Below the pieces are notes generated by a model, which worked only from the letters and a program-made list of their open reading frames with translations, did not search any database and was not told the origin of the DNA. The translations under genes were made by a program, and so were the position numbers. Source: Fibrobacteria bacterium AD312 (GTDB lineage: Bacteria; Fibrobacterota; Fibrobacteria; Fibrobacterales; Fibrobacteraceae). Taken from it: a DNA stretch of 64,000 nt. The stretch covers positions 1 through 64,000 of the forward strand of contig LIUM01000023.1 of assembly GCA_001462345.1 (NCBI GenBank), given 5' to 3'. Below are positions 54,006 to 63,278 of the stretch, piece by piece (the stretch's first letter is position 1; each line of letters starts with the position of its first letter).

Positions 54006-54407
54006 ATGAACTACGGCAATTATTCACCTAAAAAAATCTACTGGTCTTCTGCTGAAGTCGTCGAACTGACGGGAGTGCCCTCTCATACTCTTCGTTATTG
54101 GGAAGAAGTGGTTCCTTATCTTCAAGTTCCAAAAAATAGAGCTAAGAAGAAGATGTATCGACAACAAGATATTGATTTTATTTTGGCTTTAAAAGCGGAA
54201 CTGGAACTCCTAGATGGAAAAGAAACCATCTCTTCTGTTGGGGAAAAAGTCGTTTCTAAAACTAGGGAAAAGCCTGTTTTAGAAGAAATAGTACCCCAAA
54301 AACCAGTCATTGAAGAGCGAAAACCTAATCAAGAAGTGTTAAAAAATCTTAGATCCGAATTATTAGAAGCCATTTCTAGGCTGAATAGCACTAAAAAAGT
54401 TAGATAA
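54006..54407 (+). CDS. MerR-family transcriptional regulator
   Basis: 133 aa. N-terminal winged helix WSSAEVVELTGVPSHTLRYWEEVVPYL, then MYRQQDIDFILALKAELEL as in MerR/MlrA-type proteins. A Glu/Pro/Lys-rich linker and a short C-terminal helix follow; there is no metal-binding Cys set, so the ligand is unknown. Located 72 nt before the aldolase gene, same strand; whether it controls it is open. Confidence 0.85.
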   Translation: MNYGNYSPKKIYWSSAEVVELTGVPSHTLRYWEEVVPYLQVPKNRAKKKMYRQQDIDFILALKAELELLDGKETISSVGEKVVSKTREKPVLEEIVPQKPVIEERKPNQEVLKNLRSELLEAISRLNSTKKVR

Positions 54408-54479
54408 ATTGCCCTAAATCCATAGAACTTTTCTAAATTCTTCATGGAATTTTTCACCCACTTCTTAAGAGGTATATCA

Positions 54480-55475
54480 ATGGCTGTTTCTTATAAAGAT
54501 CTAGGTCTTGTCAATACAAAAGCAATGTTTGCTGATGCAATTAAAAACAAATATGCTGTTCCAGCTTATAATTTCAATAACATGGAACAAATGCAAGCTA
54601 TCATTCAAGCTTGTGTCGAAACTAGATCTCCTGTGATTCTTCAAGTTTCTGGCGGTGCACGTAAGTATGCTAACCAAACTTTATTACGCTACATGGCACA
54701 AGGTGCTGTGGAATTTGCAAAAGAATTAGGCTTAAATATTCCTATTGCTCTTCACTTAGATCATGGTGATACATTCGAACTTTGTAAGTCTTGTATCGAT
54801 ATGGGATTCTCTTCTGTCATGATCGATGGTTCTCATCATTCTTTCGAAGAAAACATCGCATTAACTAAGAAAGTTGTAGAATACGCTCATCAATTTGATG
54901 TTACTGTTGAAGCTGAACTTGGTGTTCTTGCTGGTGTTGAAGATGAAGTTTCTTCAGCTGTTTCTCACTACACTAAACCAGAAGAAGTGATTGAATTTGT
55001 AAGTCGCACTGGTTGTGACTCTTTAGCTATCTCTATTGGTACAAGCCATGGTGCTAACAAGTTTACTCCAGCTCAATGCACACGTAATGCAGATGGTGTT
55101 TTAGTTCCTCCTCCACTTGCTTTTGATATTTTAGCTCAAATTGAAGAAAAATTACCAGGCTTCCCAATCGTATTGCACGGTTCTTCTTCTGTTCCTCAAG
55201 ACAAAGTTAAAATCATCAACCAATACGGTGGCGCACTTAAGGATGCTGTTGGTATTCCTGAAGAACAACTCCGTAAGGCTGCTGCTTCTGCTGTTTGCAA
55301 AATCAATATCGACTCCGATGGTCGCTTAGCTATGACTGCTGCTATTCGTGAAGTTTTTGCAAAACAACCTGCTGAATTTGACCCACGTAAGTATTTAGGC
55401 CCAGCTCGTGAATCTCTTAAAGAGCTTTACAAGGCCAAAAATATTAACGTATTAGGTTCTGCTAACCGCGTTTAA
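54480..55475 (+). CDS. fba: Class II fructose-bisphosphate aldolase
   Basis: 331 aa from the ATG at 54480 (AAGAGG 8 nt upstream; the frame is open 12 codons earlier). Zinc enzyme of glycolysis/gluconeogenesis. Seen: AVPAYNFNNMEQMQAII, HLDHGDTFELCKSCIDMGFSSVMIDGSHHSFEENI (zinc His), VEAELGVLAG, SIGTSHGANKF, and VLHGSSSV. The gene uses a narrow codon set with many GCT/GTT/CGT, suggesting high expression. A terminator follows. Confidence 0.96.
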   Translation: MAVSYKDLGLVNTKAMFADAIKNKYAVPAYNFNNMEQMQAIIQACVETRSPVILQVSGGARKYANQTLLRYMAQGAVEFAKELGLNIPIALHLDHGDTFELCKSCIDMGFSSVMIDGSHHSFEENIALTKKVVEYAHQFDVTVEAELGVLAGVEDEVSSAVSHYTKPEEVIEFVSRTGCDSLAISIGTSHGANKFTPAQCTRNADGVLVPPPLAFDILAQIEEKLPGFPIVLHGSSSVPQDKVKIINQYGGALKDAVGIPEEQLRKAAASAVCKINIDSDGRLAMTAAIREVFAKQPAEFDPRKYLGPARESLKELYKAKNINVLGSANRV

Positions 55476-55491
55476 TAAGTCTAAACTTATG

Positions 55492-55527
55492 AAAAAGCTC
55501 CTGTTATTTTTATAATAGGGCTTTTTT
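55492..55527 (+). terminator. Terminator of fba
   Basis: AAAAAGC..TTAT/ATAA..GCTTTTTT hairpin with small internal loop, then T-run. Confidence 0.8.
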
Positions 55528-55700
55528 ATTTTAAAACGATTCAGAAGAATAAGGGTTAAAACAGTAAATCTCTATTCATTAGAAGGTATAATAGTCGATT
55601 AGACTCATGTAGATATTCTTTTCTTAGTCTTTGAAATAGCGTTTAATAAAAACAAGATTTCTTCTTGCTTTTTTAAGATGAAAAAAAGTATCTTCATAAT

Positions 55701-55901
55701 ATGTTCTATTGTATTCGAGTATTGGGTGTAATTCTTATGCTTTTAGGAATTACTGATGCCTTTGTGCATCGTTTTTTTGATTTTCATTTATTTAATATTA
55801 CGGGAGTCCATTACTTCACTGGTCTACTAGGAATTCTATTAGTTGAAATTAGTGCTTTCTTTAATTTTAAGAATACTAGTCGGTGGAATCATGACCGATA
55901 A
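55701..55901 (+). CDS. Small two-helix membrane protein
   Basis: 66 aa. Two hydrophobic segments (IRVLGVILMLLGITDAFV and YFTGLLGILLVEISAFF) separated by a His-rich loop (HRFFDFHLFNITGVHY). No family recognised. Its last codons overlap the start of the zinc-ribbon gene, which supports real translation and coupling. Confidence 0.55.
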   Translation: MFYCIRVLGVILMLLGITDAFVHRFFDFHLFNITGVHYFTGLLGILLVEISAFFNFKNTSRWNHDR

Positions 55902-56139
55902 TATTTGCCCTCATTGTGGCTTTCGTCTAAAAGAAAATGCCATTTCATGCCCTGAATGTGGTTCTGATATTAATACAGGGTGGTCTGATCAAGCGTCTGC
56001 AGATTGGCTTTTACCAGATTATGAAGAAATTATTCAAAATGAATTTGGAGCTCCCAAAAAAAATAATCTAATGATTATTATCATTTCTATTGCTTTATTA
56101 CTGGCATTAATTCTTGCTTTAGTGATATCTCTATTTTAA
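55891..56139 (+). CDS. Zinc-ribbon, tail-anchored membrane protein
   Basis: 82 aa from the ATG at 55891 (GGTGG 4-8 nt upstream), overlapping the previous gene by 11 nt. CPHCGFRLKENAISCPECGSD is a two-CxxC zinc ribbon; a charged middle and a single C-terminal membrane helix (MIIIISIALLLALILALVISLF) follow. Function unknown; the gene pair probably acts at the inner membrane. Confidence 0.7.
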   Translation: MTDNICPHCGFRLKENAISCPECGSDINTGWSDQASADWLLPDYEEIIQNEFGAPKKNNLMIIIISIALLLALILALVISLF

Positions 56140-56158
56140 TTTTCTTTTTCAAATACCC

Positions 56159-59100
56159 TTAAATAGATATTTTAAGAGTTTTTCGTATTTCTTTGATTTT
56201 CTTTCCAGCTTCGGTAAAATCAAAATCATTTAGGGAATCAGAAATTTTTTCCAATAACATGGTTTGTTCTTCATTATATTGAATTTCTGAAACTTTTTGA
56301 AGAGCTTCACGGCATTTGCCTGGAGAACAAAGATCCACTGATTTTTCTAATTCATCTAGCATGTTTTTTAATTTTATTTGGGATTCTGGATCTTCTATTT
56401 TCGTTTCTTTTTTTACTGGAGTGACGCTTGACAACCTAATTAAAGCGTCATTAATTTGGCTTACTAGATAGATTAGTAAAGATTCTAGTTCATTTAGATA
56501 ATCAGTAATATCTTCTTCTCTCTGATCGACTCGTTGTTCGATTATTGCAGCTGTATTTTGAAGAGATTCAGAGCCTATAGTGCCTCCAATACCCTTTATT
56601 GTATGGGCTACTCTCTTTGCTGATTCTATATCATTGGCATTATAATAGTTTCGAAGTTTAGAACTACCAGAACTAAAATCAAGAATAAAACGCTTTAATA
56701 CCTTTTGATAGATGTTAATATTCCCCATTGAGCGATATAATCCCATGGAGGCATCAAAGTATTTGATATGCTTAAAATAATCTAAGAAAGAGGTTTCTTT
56801 TTCAGAAAGTTCATCCGATAATGATTGCTGTTCTGGTTGTTCTATGTTCTTTTCAGTTTTACTCCCATCGGCTACAGGAAGCCATTTTGCAAGTTCCTCA
56901 TAGAGTAAATAAGGGTCGATAGGCTTTGTTATATGAGCATTCATCCCTTGATTAACAAAACGTTCTGTATCACCTCGTAAAGCATGTGCACTCATCGCTA
57001 AAATTGGAACTTGAGTCCAATAGCCTCCAAGTTCTCGAATTTCTTTTGTAGCTGTTAAGCCATCCATTATAGGCATTTGAATATCCATTAAAATCAAATC
57101 AAAATGATTTTTTTTCACCATTTCAATGGCCTTTGCGCCATTATCAGCAACAACTACAAGTAATCCTACACTGTTTAAAAGCGCAGTAGCTAATTCTTGA
57201 TTGGTTAAATCATCTTCTACTAAAAGAATAGAAGATTCTTCAAAAATAATCTTTTTATTTGAAGAACTCTTTTTCCTTACTGTTCCAGAATTTCCAACAA
57301 TACTTTCTAGTGTTTTATAAAGAGAATTAATTTGAATCGGTTTATTTAAGCATTCATGGAATCCTGTACTGAGAGCTTCTTTTTGAATTTTTTCTTCTAA
57401 CTGTATGGTATGCAACATGAGCTTATATATTTTTTCTGCAGAGGAAGGTAATCGATTTAAGAAGTGAATCGCATTCATTTCTCCTAAATCATAATTCACA
57501 ATTAGAAATTGAAAGGTATTATTTTCTATCAAAGCGATGGCTTCATCTGGATTTTTTGCAATCTCTGGTGTATAATGTAAAGCTTTAAGATATTTAGAAA
57601 TCGTTTTCTGAGTTGAAATATTTTTTTCTAGAATTAGAACGGAACCTAGTTGATGAGTTGTTTTTTCTTCCCATGGAAGAGGCTGAATATGTTCTCGATC
57701 AATTGGAATTTTTATAGTAAAGTAGAAGCAACTTCCTTCCCCACTAACACTCTTCGCCTTTAAATCTCCATTCATGAGTTCCACAAGTGATTTAGAAATA
57801 GCTAGACCTAATCCTGTTCCTCCATATTTTCGTGTAGTTGACCCATCTGCTTGAGTAAATGCCTGGAATAAACGGCCTAACTGCTCTTCAGTCATGCCAA
57901 TACCTGTATCTGATACACTAAACATTAAAGAAACATCTGATTCTGTTTCTTCTTTTTTTTCTATTTGAACAATAATCTCCCCTTTTTCTGTGAACTTGGA
58001 GGCATTATTGACGAGGTTAATTAAAATTTGAGAAAGACGTAAAGGGTCTCCTATAAGCGCATCGGGAATCGATGGATCTATATCTAAAATAAGTTCTATA
58101 GGCTTTCCCGCAATACGAACTTGAACTAAAGCGGATACTTCGTCCATCATTTCACTTAACGAGAGCGGGATATTTTCTAGTTCTTGTTTTTTAGCTTCAA
58201 TTTTTGAAAAGTCTAAAATATCATTAATGATTCCTAATAAAGCTTTTGCGGCTCGACTAATTCGATTGACAAATCCAAGCTGCCTTTCATTTAATTCGGT
58301 TTCCGAAATTAAATGAGACATGCCGATAATGGCATTCATAGGAGTTCTAATTTCATGACTCATATTAGCTAAAAATTCACTCTTCGCTTTTGTTGCTTTT
58401 TCTGCTTCTTCTCTTGCTTGAACAACTTCTGTAATGTCTGTTAAAGAGAACATGAATCCGACAATAGCATCTTGAGCTAAGAGAGGAACTCCTTCAGCAC
58501 GACACCATAATTGATTCACTTTTTTATTTTCCAGTAAAAAGATTTCTCTCCAGAAAGAATGTTCTTGTATTACTGTTTTTCTAGCGTTATTTAGTATTAA
58601 TTCTGGAAAGCCATATTGGGTTAGTTCTGAAACATCTTTTCCTAATAATTCGGTCCATTCAATGGAGAGATAATCGCCTATTTTTTTAGACACATAATTA
58701 ATCTTGTTGTCTTTATCAAAAATAATCATGATAGAATAGGAAGAAGACATCATCGTATCTAAAATGGAGTCTTTCTGAACAAGACTTGTATTATCAGAAA
58801 TTAAGAATAAAAAGCGTAAGGCCCCATCTTCTTCTACTAAAATTTTAAATGAGATGTGCCACCATTGAATTTGGCCATAATTATTTTTAACAGGCAATTG
58901 AATTTTGGCATCATTTTCTTCAATAGAATCTGCATTTTTAAGTACATACTGTACAAAATCTTTAAATTCATCATTTTTAATTATATCCCAAAGACTCTTT
59001 TTACGTACAGAAAATAAATCGGAATCTCCAGAGAATTCAGCAATGTTAGCACTAGCATGTAAAATATTGTATTCTGAATCTGTAAGAATTAAAGAGAAAA

Positions 59101-60133
59101 AACGTGTACCTAATAATGTGTCAAATAAAACACTCGATGTAACACTTTCATCTAGATCCTTAGCAATTTTGATTCGGAAAAATAATTGACTTATAAGCAA
59201 AGCAAGACCTAAAATACCAACTATCGAAAATGCGGTAAGAAGCATTAAATCAAAAAGCTGCTCTTTTAAACTAGCTAGAATTTTATTTTCGGGTAAGATA
59301 TGAACTAAATGGAAAGGGTACTTTTGTAAAGACATTACAATAAACGTATTTTTCTTATCTTCAATAGAAACATTGAAGCTACGAACCATTCCCATTCCTA
59401 GTGAATCGACACGATATTCCTGACGAATTAGTTCATATAAAGAATAAGCGCTATCTCTAGTAATTACACCAAGATTAGTTTCATATGGAAAGTGAGTTAA
59501 CAAACTATCATAATTATTTCCAATTAAAAGGGTAATCCCTCCATCTTTGGAAAGGGGTTTTAAAAATTCTCGAATAGCATCCACATTAATATCTTGAGCT
59601 ACAACGCCACTCACTTTTTGATTTTTTGCCCAAATCGGAAAAGATAACGTCAGAACTTGTTTTTTACTTTTTTCATGAATAGACGGCCCAGAATAAGCCA
59701 TTCCTTTATTTCTATTCGCTTCTAAATACCAATCTTTAGTACGAACTTCTTTTCTCTTTTTATCTAGATCCCCTCCACGAGAATTAATATATTGCCCTTC
59801 TGCACTCCCATAATAAGCGTCAACTACACTTTTTTTGTCTTTTAAGTAAGCAAATAATTGCTTTTTTAAAGGATAGCCTTTTAATTGCCTTTGTTGAATA
59901 CTTTTCGCTAAATTGAAAAAAGGCTTTTCGTAGTTTAAAAAACGATTTTCTAATTGAGATGAAACTTGTTTTAATACTAATTCAGATTCAGTATGAGCAG
60001 CATTAATTAGAATAGAACGGATATATAAAGAAAATAGAAGTATCAATAAAACAGCTACGCCACACATGGGTATGGCGTAAACTAAAAAAATTCTCCAACT
60101 TAAGGAACGTCTATTTTCTGTCGTATGGCTCAA
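56159..60133 (-). CDS. Hybrid sensor histidine kinase: Cache-PAS-PAS-HisKA-HATPase-REC-REC-HPt
   Basis: 1324 aa. TM about 16-38, extracellular dCache-like domain (about 40-290), TM 295-319, two PAS domains (about 335-450, 455-575), HisKA with MSHEIRTP (His593), HATPase (NLVNNASKF, DTGIGM, GGTGLGLAIS), a receiver-like domain (about 830-945), a full receiver (Asp1017 in LILMDIQMP) and HPt (His1177 in AHTIKGIGG). The first receiver has lost its acceptor: LILEKN for the acidic pocket and LIVNYDL with Asn880 where Asp is expected, so it is likely a non-phosphorylated docking domain. Its ATG overlaps the HD-GYP gene stop by 4 nt. Confidence 0.92.
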   Translation of the reverse strand: MSHTTENRRSLSWRIFLVYAIPMCGVAVLLILLFSLYIRSILINAAHTESELVLKQVSSQLENRFLNYEKPFFNLAKSIQQRQLKGYPLKKQLFAYLKDKKSVVDAYYGSAEGQYINSRGGDLDKKRKEVRTKDWYLEANRNKGMAYSGPSIHEKSKKQVLTLSFPIWAKNQKVSGVVAQDINVDAIREFLKPLSKDGGITLLIGNNYDSLLTHFPYETNLGVITRDSAYSLYELIRQEYRVDSLGMGMVRSFNVSIEDKKNTFIVMSLQKYPFHLVHILPENKILASLKEQLFDLMLLTAFSIVGILGLALLISQLFFRIKIAKDLDESVTSSVLFDTLLGTRFFSLILTDSEYNILHASANIAEFSGDSDLFSVRKKSLWDIIKNDEFKDFVQYVLKNADSIEENDAKIQLPVKNNYGQIQWWHISFKILVEEDGALRFLFLISDNTSLVQKDSILDTMMSSSYSIMIIFDKDNKINYVSKKIGDYLSIEWTELLGKDVSELTQYGFPELILNNARKTVIQEHSFWREIFLLENKKVNQLWCRAEGVPLLAQDAIVGFMFSLTDITEVVQAREEAEKATKAKSEFLANMSHEIRTPMNAIIGMSHLISETELNERQLGFVNRISRAAKALLGIINDILDFSKIEAKKQELENIPLSLSEMMDEVSALVQVRIAGKPIELILDIDPSIPDALIGDPLRLSQILINLVNNASKFTEKGEIIVQIEKKEETESDVSLMFSVSDTGIGMTEEQLGRLFQAFTQADGSTTRKYGGTGLGLAISKSLVELMNGDLKAKSVSGEGSCFYFTIKIPIDREHIQPLPWEEKTTHQLGSVLILEKNISTQKTISKYLKALHYTPEIAKNPDEAIALIENNTFQFLIVNYDLGEMNAIHFLNRLPSSAEKIYKLMLHTIQLEEKIQKEALSTGFHECLNKPIQINSLYKTLESIVGNSGTVRKKSSSNKKIIFEESSILLVEDDLTNQELATALLNSVGLLVVVADNGAKAIEMVKKNHFDLILMDIQMPIMDGLTATKEIRELGGYWTQVPILAMSAHALRGDTERFVNQGMNAHITKPIDPYLLYEELAKWLPVADGSKTEKNIEQPEQQSLSDELSEKETSFLDYFKHIKYFDASMGLYRSMGNINIYQKVLKRFILDFSSGSSKLRNYYNANDIESAKRVAHTIKGIGGTIGSESLQNTAAIIEQRVDQREEDITDYLNELESLLIYLVSQINDALIRLSSVTPVKKETKIEDPESQIKLKNMLDELEKSVDLCSPGKCREALQKVSEIQYNEEQTMLLEKISDSLNDFDFTEAGKKIKEIRKTLKISI

Positions 60134-61191
60134 TCTTTATGTTCCTCATAAAACGCAGGAAGATCGTGAGCGAAGGTTAAAAAAGCATCAACAACATCTG
60201 GATCGAAATGCTTTCCTCTTCCTTCAATAATTATAGCAACAGCCGTATTATGAGGAAATGCAGATTTATAAACTCTTTTAGAAACGAGAGCATCATAAAC
60301 ATCGGCAACAGCCATAAGTCTTGCTCCAAGAGGAATTTCCTCTCCTTTTAAACCTTCAGGATAACCAGTACCATCCCATTTTTCATGATGAGCTTTAGCA
60401 ATATTTGCAGCGACAACAACCATGGGATCATTTTTTAATTCTTTTGTTGCAGACAAAAGCACTTCATAACCAAGAGTCGTATGAGATTTCATTTGCTCCA
60501 TTTCATCATCGGTCAACTTACTTGGTTTTCGTAAAATGTTATCTTGGATTCCTACCTTTCCAATATCATGTAGTGGAGCTGCGGTCGCATAATGTTCAAT
60601 AACTTCTTGGTTAGGTAAATCTTTTTGATATTTTGGATTATGACGCAAAACTTCAGCTAATCGACGCACCAAAAATTGAGTTCGTCGAATATGTCCCCCC
60701 GTTTCGTTATCTCTATATTCAGCTAAAGAACCAAGACTCATCAGCATTACTTTTAAAGTCTTCTTTAAGGAGTCGGTTCGTTCTTCTACTAGTTCACTTA
60801 ATTTATCACGATGTTTCTTAAATTCTAATTGATTTTTGATACGTAATCGAACTAATGAAGGCGAAAATGGTTTTGTGATATAATCTACAGCACCCAAATT
60901 TAAGCCAGTTTCTTCACTTTTGGGATCCATTTTTGCCGTTAGAAAAATAACGGGAATGGAGTCGACCAAATGAAGTTCTTTTAGTTTAGTTAAAGTTTGA
61001 TAGCCATCCATTACAGGCATCATGATATCTAATAATATGATATCAGGGTTTATTTTAGGAGTTAATTCTACAGCTTTTTCTCCGTTTAAAGCAACATAAA
61101 CATCGTATTCAGCAGACAAAATGCCTTCTAAAACTTCGATGTTACTTTTAGTGTCGTCGACCACTAAAATTTTTAAACGTTGGTTGTTCAT
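60130..61191 (-). CDS. Response regulator with HD-GYP c-di-GMP phosphodiesterase domain
   Basis: 353 aa. Receiver (Asp55 in ILLDIMMP), a coiled linker (LSELVEERTDSLKKTLKVMLMSL), then HD-GYP with H208-D209 (PLHDIGKVG), HHEKWDGTGYPEG (GYP) and VADVYDAL. The complete metal site predicts hydrolysis of cyclic di-GMP. Translationally coupled to the hybrid kinase that follows, which very probably passes phosphate to it through the HPt domain. Confidence 0.94.
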   Translation of the reverse strand: MNNQRLKILVVDDTKSNIEVLEGILSAEYDVYVALNGEKAVELTPKINPDIILLDIMMPVMDGYQTLTKLKELHLVDSIPVIFLTAKMDPKSEETGLNLGAVDYITKPFSPSLVRLRIKNQLEFKKHRDKLSELVEERTDSLKKTLKVMLMSLGSLAEYRDNETGGHIRRTQFLVRRLAEVLRHNPKYQKDLPNQEVIEHYATAAPLHDIGKVGIQDNILRKPSKLTDDEMEQMKSHTTLGYEVLLSATKELKNDPMVVVAANIAKAHHEKWDGTGYPEGLKGEEIPLGARLMAVADVYDALVSKRVYKSAFPHNTAVAIIIEGRGKHFDPDVVDAFLTFAHDLPAFYEEHKD

Positions 61192-61282
61192 ATTCTATTT
61201 AATCTAGTCTGTTTAAGGAAAATCGAGTAAGTAAACATATTCCATTGTGGAATATGTTTTGATTATAAGGAATGAAAATAAG

Positions 61283-62902
61283 TTAGGCTGTTTTTTCTTT
61301 AATAACCAAGATGCCACTTTGTTCGATTTTTGGGTAAGGCCTCATGCCTTCTCCCCCATTGCCTTTCTCGAGAACCTCTAATAATTCCCCAGAAGAAGAA
61401 TAAAGATGGAGCTCCCATGGCGTATTTGGAGCATTAAAATAGCCAGAGTTTTTTTGCACATTGCGCATAAAACTACAATTGAGGCGCTGAGTCACACTTT
61501 TTGCTTGAATTAAACTGACTTCGGCAAGAGTCCAGTTAATCGGAGACCCTCCCATATCAAAAATAAGTACGGCTTGTTCGTCAGTAGGCTCTTTCATGGT
61601 AAATTTCCAGCTAAAATCCTGCCAACTTGTGCTTAAATCCAAAATACGCCCATTAGCATAGGGAATGTAGCTTTCAGAGTCTTTTTTTATGTCCACATTT
61701 AATGTTCTAGGCTTATCTGCTTTGGCTTTCATGCTAAATATGTAGGTGATTCCGTAACGTAAAGCTAAAGTTTGTTTCAGCTGAAGACTCCAACTATCTG
61801 TTCCACTTTCTTCAATCTTAAAATAAACCTGCTTATCCTCAAATTCCATAGTGACTTTACCACCCCAAAAATCGGCAGTCCAGTGATCTAAGGGGTTCTT
61901 TTCTTGAAATGAACCATTTAGAATAAGATTATTGCCTTTTCCAGAAGTCCCTGTGCAGAAATGATTATTTAAAATAAAAGAGGGAATCACGCTTGTATGT
62001 TGAATACTTAAAGAACTATCGGTACAAACCACTTTACCCCATCCAACTAACGTATTGAAAGAGCTATGAGTAGTCATGTCCATTTCTGGGCTATCATAAT
62101 TTCCTGGCCCCCAACTCCAAGCAAGCCAACCTATTTCTAAGCGTTCTGCTTCGGCCATAATATGCTTATAAGGGATTTCTCGAACACCTTTCACTGCGAC
62201 TGGTGCAAATTCACCTATAATCAGTGGGATTCCAAGTGCGACGGACTTTTCTAATTCCCCAGTGATTCGAGCTTCTACCGTTGGATACCCTGTTTTTATA
62301 GGGTCATGTTTTTCTGAAGGCCACCACATATGTACAGAAAACATTAAATTATGTTCTGGATCAGACTGTAATAAACGACGTCCCTGCTTCATAATATTAT
62401 TTGTAGATTGTCCCCATTCATCGGCATCTATAATGATTGGAACTCGAATCCTTGCAGCCCTCATTTTTGTAACTACAGTATTATAAGCATTAAAAAATTC
62501 TTCCGTATCAATTTCACCGTCGCCAATTTCATTTCCAAAATTAAGCAAAAGGTATTCTTGATGATTAGAAATCATCTGCAATACTTCATCTCGTAACCAA
62601 AAATCGAGAATTTGAGTTAATTTATCCCATGCTCCAGTTCCATCATGTAATTCTGGCATAGGAATCATGTTATTGGCGATACATTCTTGAATAATATTGT
62701 CTAAATCACTCACTCGACCACGCATATTCCACACAATTCGAACAACATTGGCACCTGTTTTTGCGATTTCAGGGATTGTTTTCCCTTCTCGATCGGTCCA
62801 TATAAACATATGGTTAATGCCACGGAGAATGACTTTTTCATTGTCTTTTGAAAAAAGAAAGCGATCTTGTACAAAAAAGCCTGGTTTCATTTGATTATGC
62901 AT
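61283..62902 (-). CDS. GH5 enzyme with CBM4/9-like module, no signal peptide
   Basis: 539 aa. Catalytic (beta/alpha)8 domain about 10-310: VILRGINHMF, LLNFGNEIGDGE (acid/base Glu125), HMWWP, PLIIGEFAP (nucleophile Glu231), WLAWSWG. These resemble mannanase-like GH5 proteins. A CBM4/9-like beta-sandwich follows (about 328-465; NLILNGSFQ, WTADFWGG, SLQLKQTLALRYGITYIFSMKAKADKPR), then a short tail. The N-terminus (MHNQMKPGFFVQDRFLF) has no signal peptide and no hydrophobic stretch is encoded further upstream in frame. Substrate uncertain (mannan or beta-glucan). Confidence 0.8.
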   Translation of the reverse strand: MHNQMKPGFFVQDRFLFSKDNEKVILRGINHMFIWTDREGKTIPEIAKTGANVVRIVWNMRGRVSDLDNIIQECIANNMIPMPELHDGTGAWDKLTQILDFWLRDEVLQMISNHQEYLLLNFGNEIGDGEIDTEEFFNAYNTVVTKMRAARIRVPIIIDADEWGQSTNNIMKQGRRLLQSDPEHNLMFSVHMWWPSEKHDPIKTGYPTVEARITGELEKSVALGIPLIIGEFAPVAVKGVREIPYKHIMAEAERLEIGWLAWSWGPGNYDSPEMDMTTHSSFNTLVGWGKVVCTDSSLSIQHTSVIPSFILNNHFCTGTSGKGNNLILNGSFQEKNPLDHWTADFWGGKVTMEFEDKQVYFKIEESGTDSWSLQLKQTLALRYGITYIFSMKAKADKPRTLNVDIKKDSESYIPYANGRILDLSTSWQDFSWKFTMKEPTDEQAVLIFDMGGSPINWTLAEVSLIQAKSVTQRLNCSFMRNVQKNSGYFNAPNTPWELHLYSSSGELLEVLEKGNGGEGMRPYPKIEQSGILVIKEKTA

Positions 62903-63278
62903 TTTATGAATCTCTTTATAATAATGAATCTATCCAATAGTTACTCTTGAAAGATAAATAATCCCTGCATTATAAGGTACGAAAAAATAAACATAGAAAC
63001 GTATATTTTACGTCTTTTTTACTCTTTCAACTCAAGGTCACCTTTAAAAGAGTGTTTTCATGGTTATCAGATTGAGGCTTACGACAAGTATTATTAGCAT
63101 ACAATTACTATGCAATAGTGATTTCCTTTTTTTGTAAAAATGTTTTATCATCATTGCTTTTTTTGCAAAAAAGAGACGTATAAAAAAATCATTACACTTA
63201 ATGCTTTTTTAGGAATCTATTTTGTTCGTCGGGATGTGATTTTGGGTTTGTAAAAACTTCAAAGGTAAGGGATTAAGA
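62903..63278. other. AT-rich divergent intergenic region
   Basis: About 375 bp between two divergent GH5 genes. It has many A/T runs, no open frame with a ribosome site and no obvious hairpin terminator. It probably holds both promoters; no specific operator was recognised. Confidence 0.5.
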
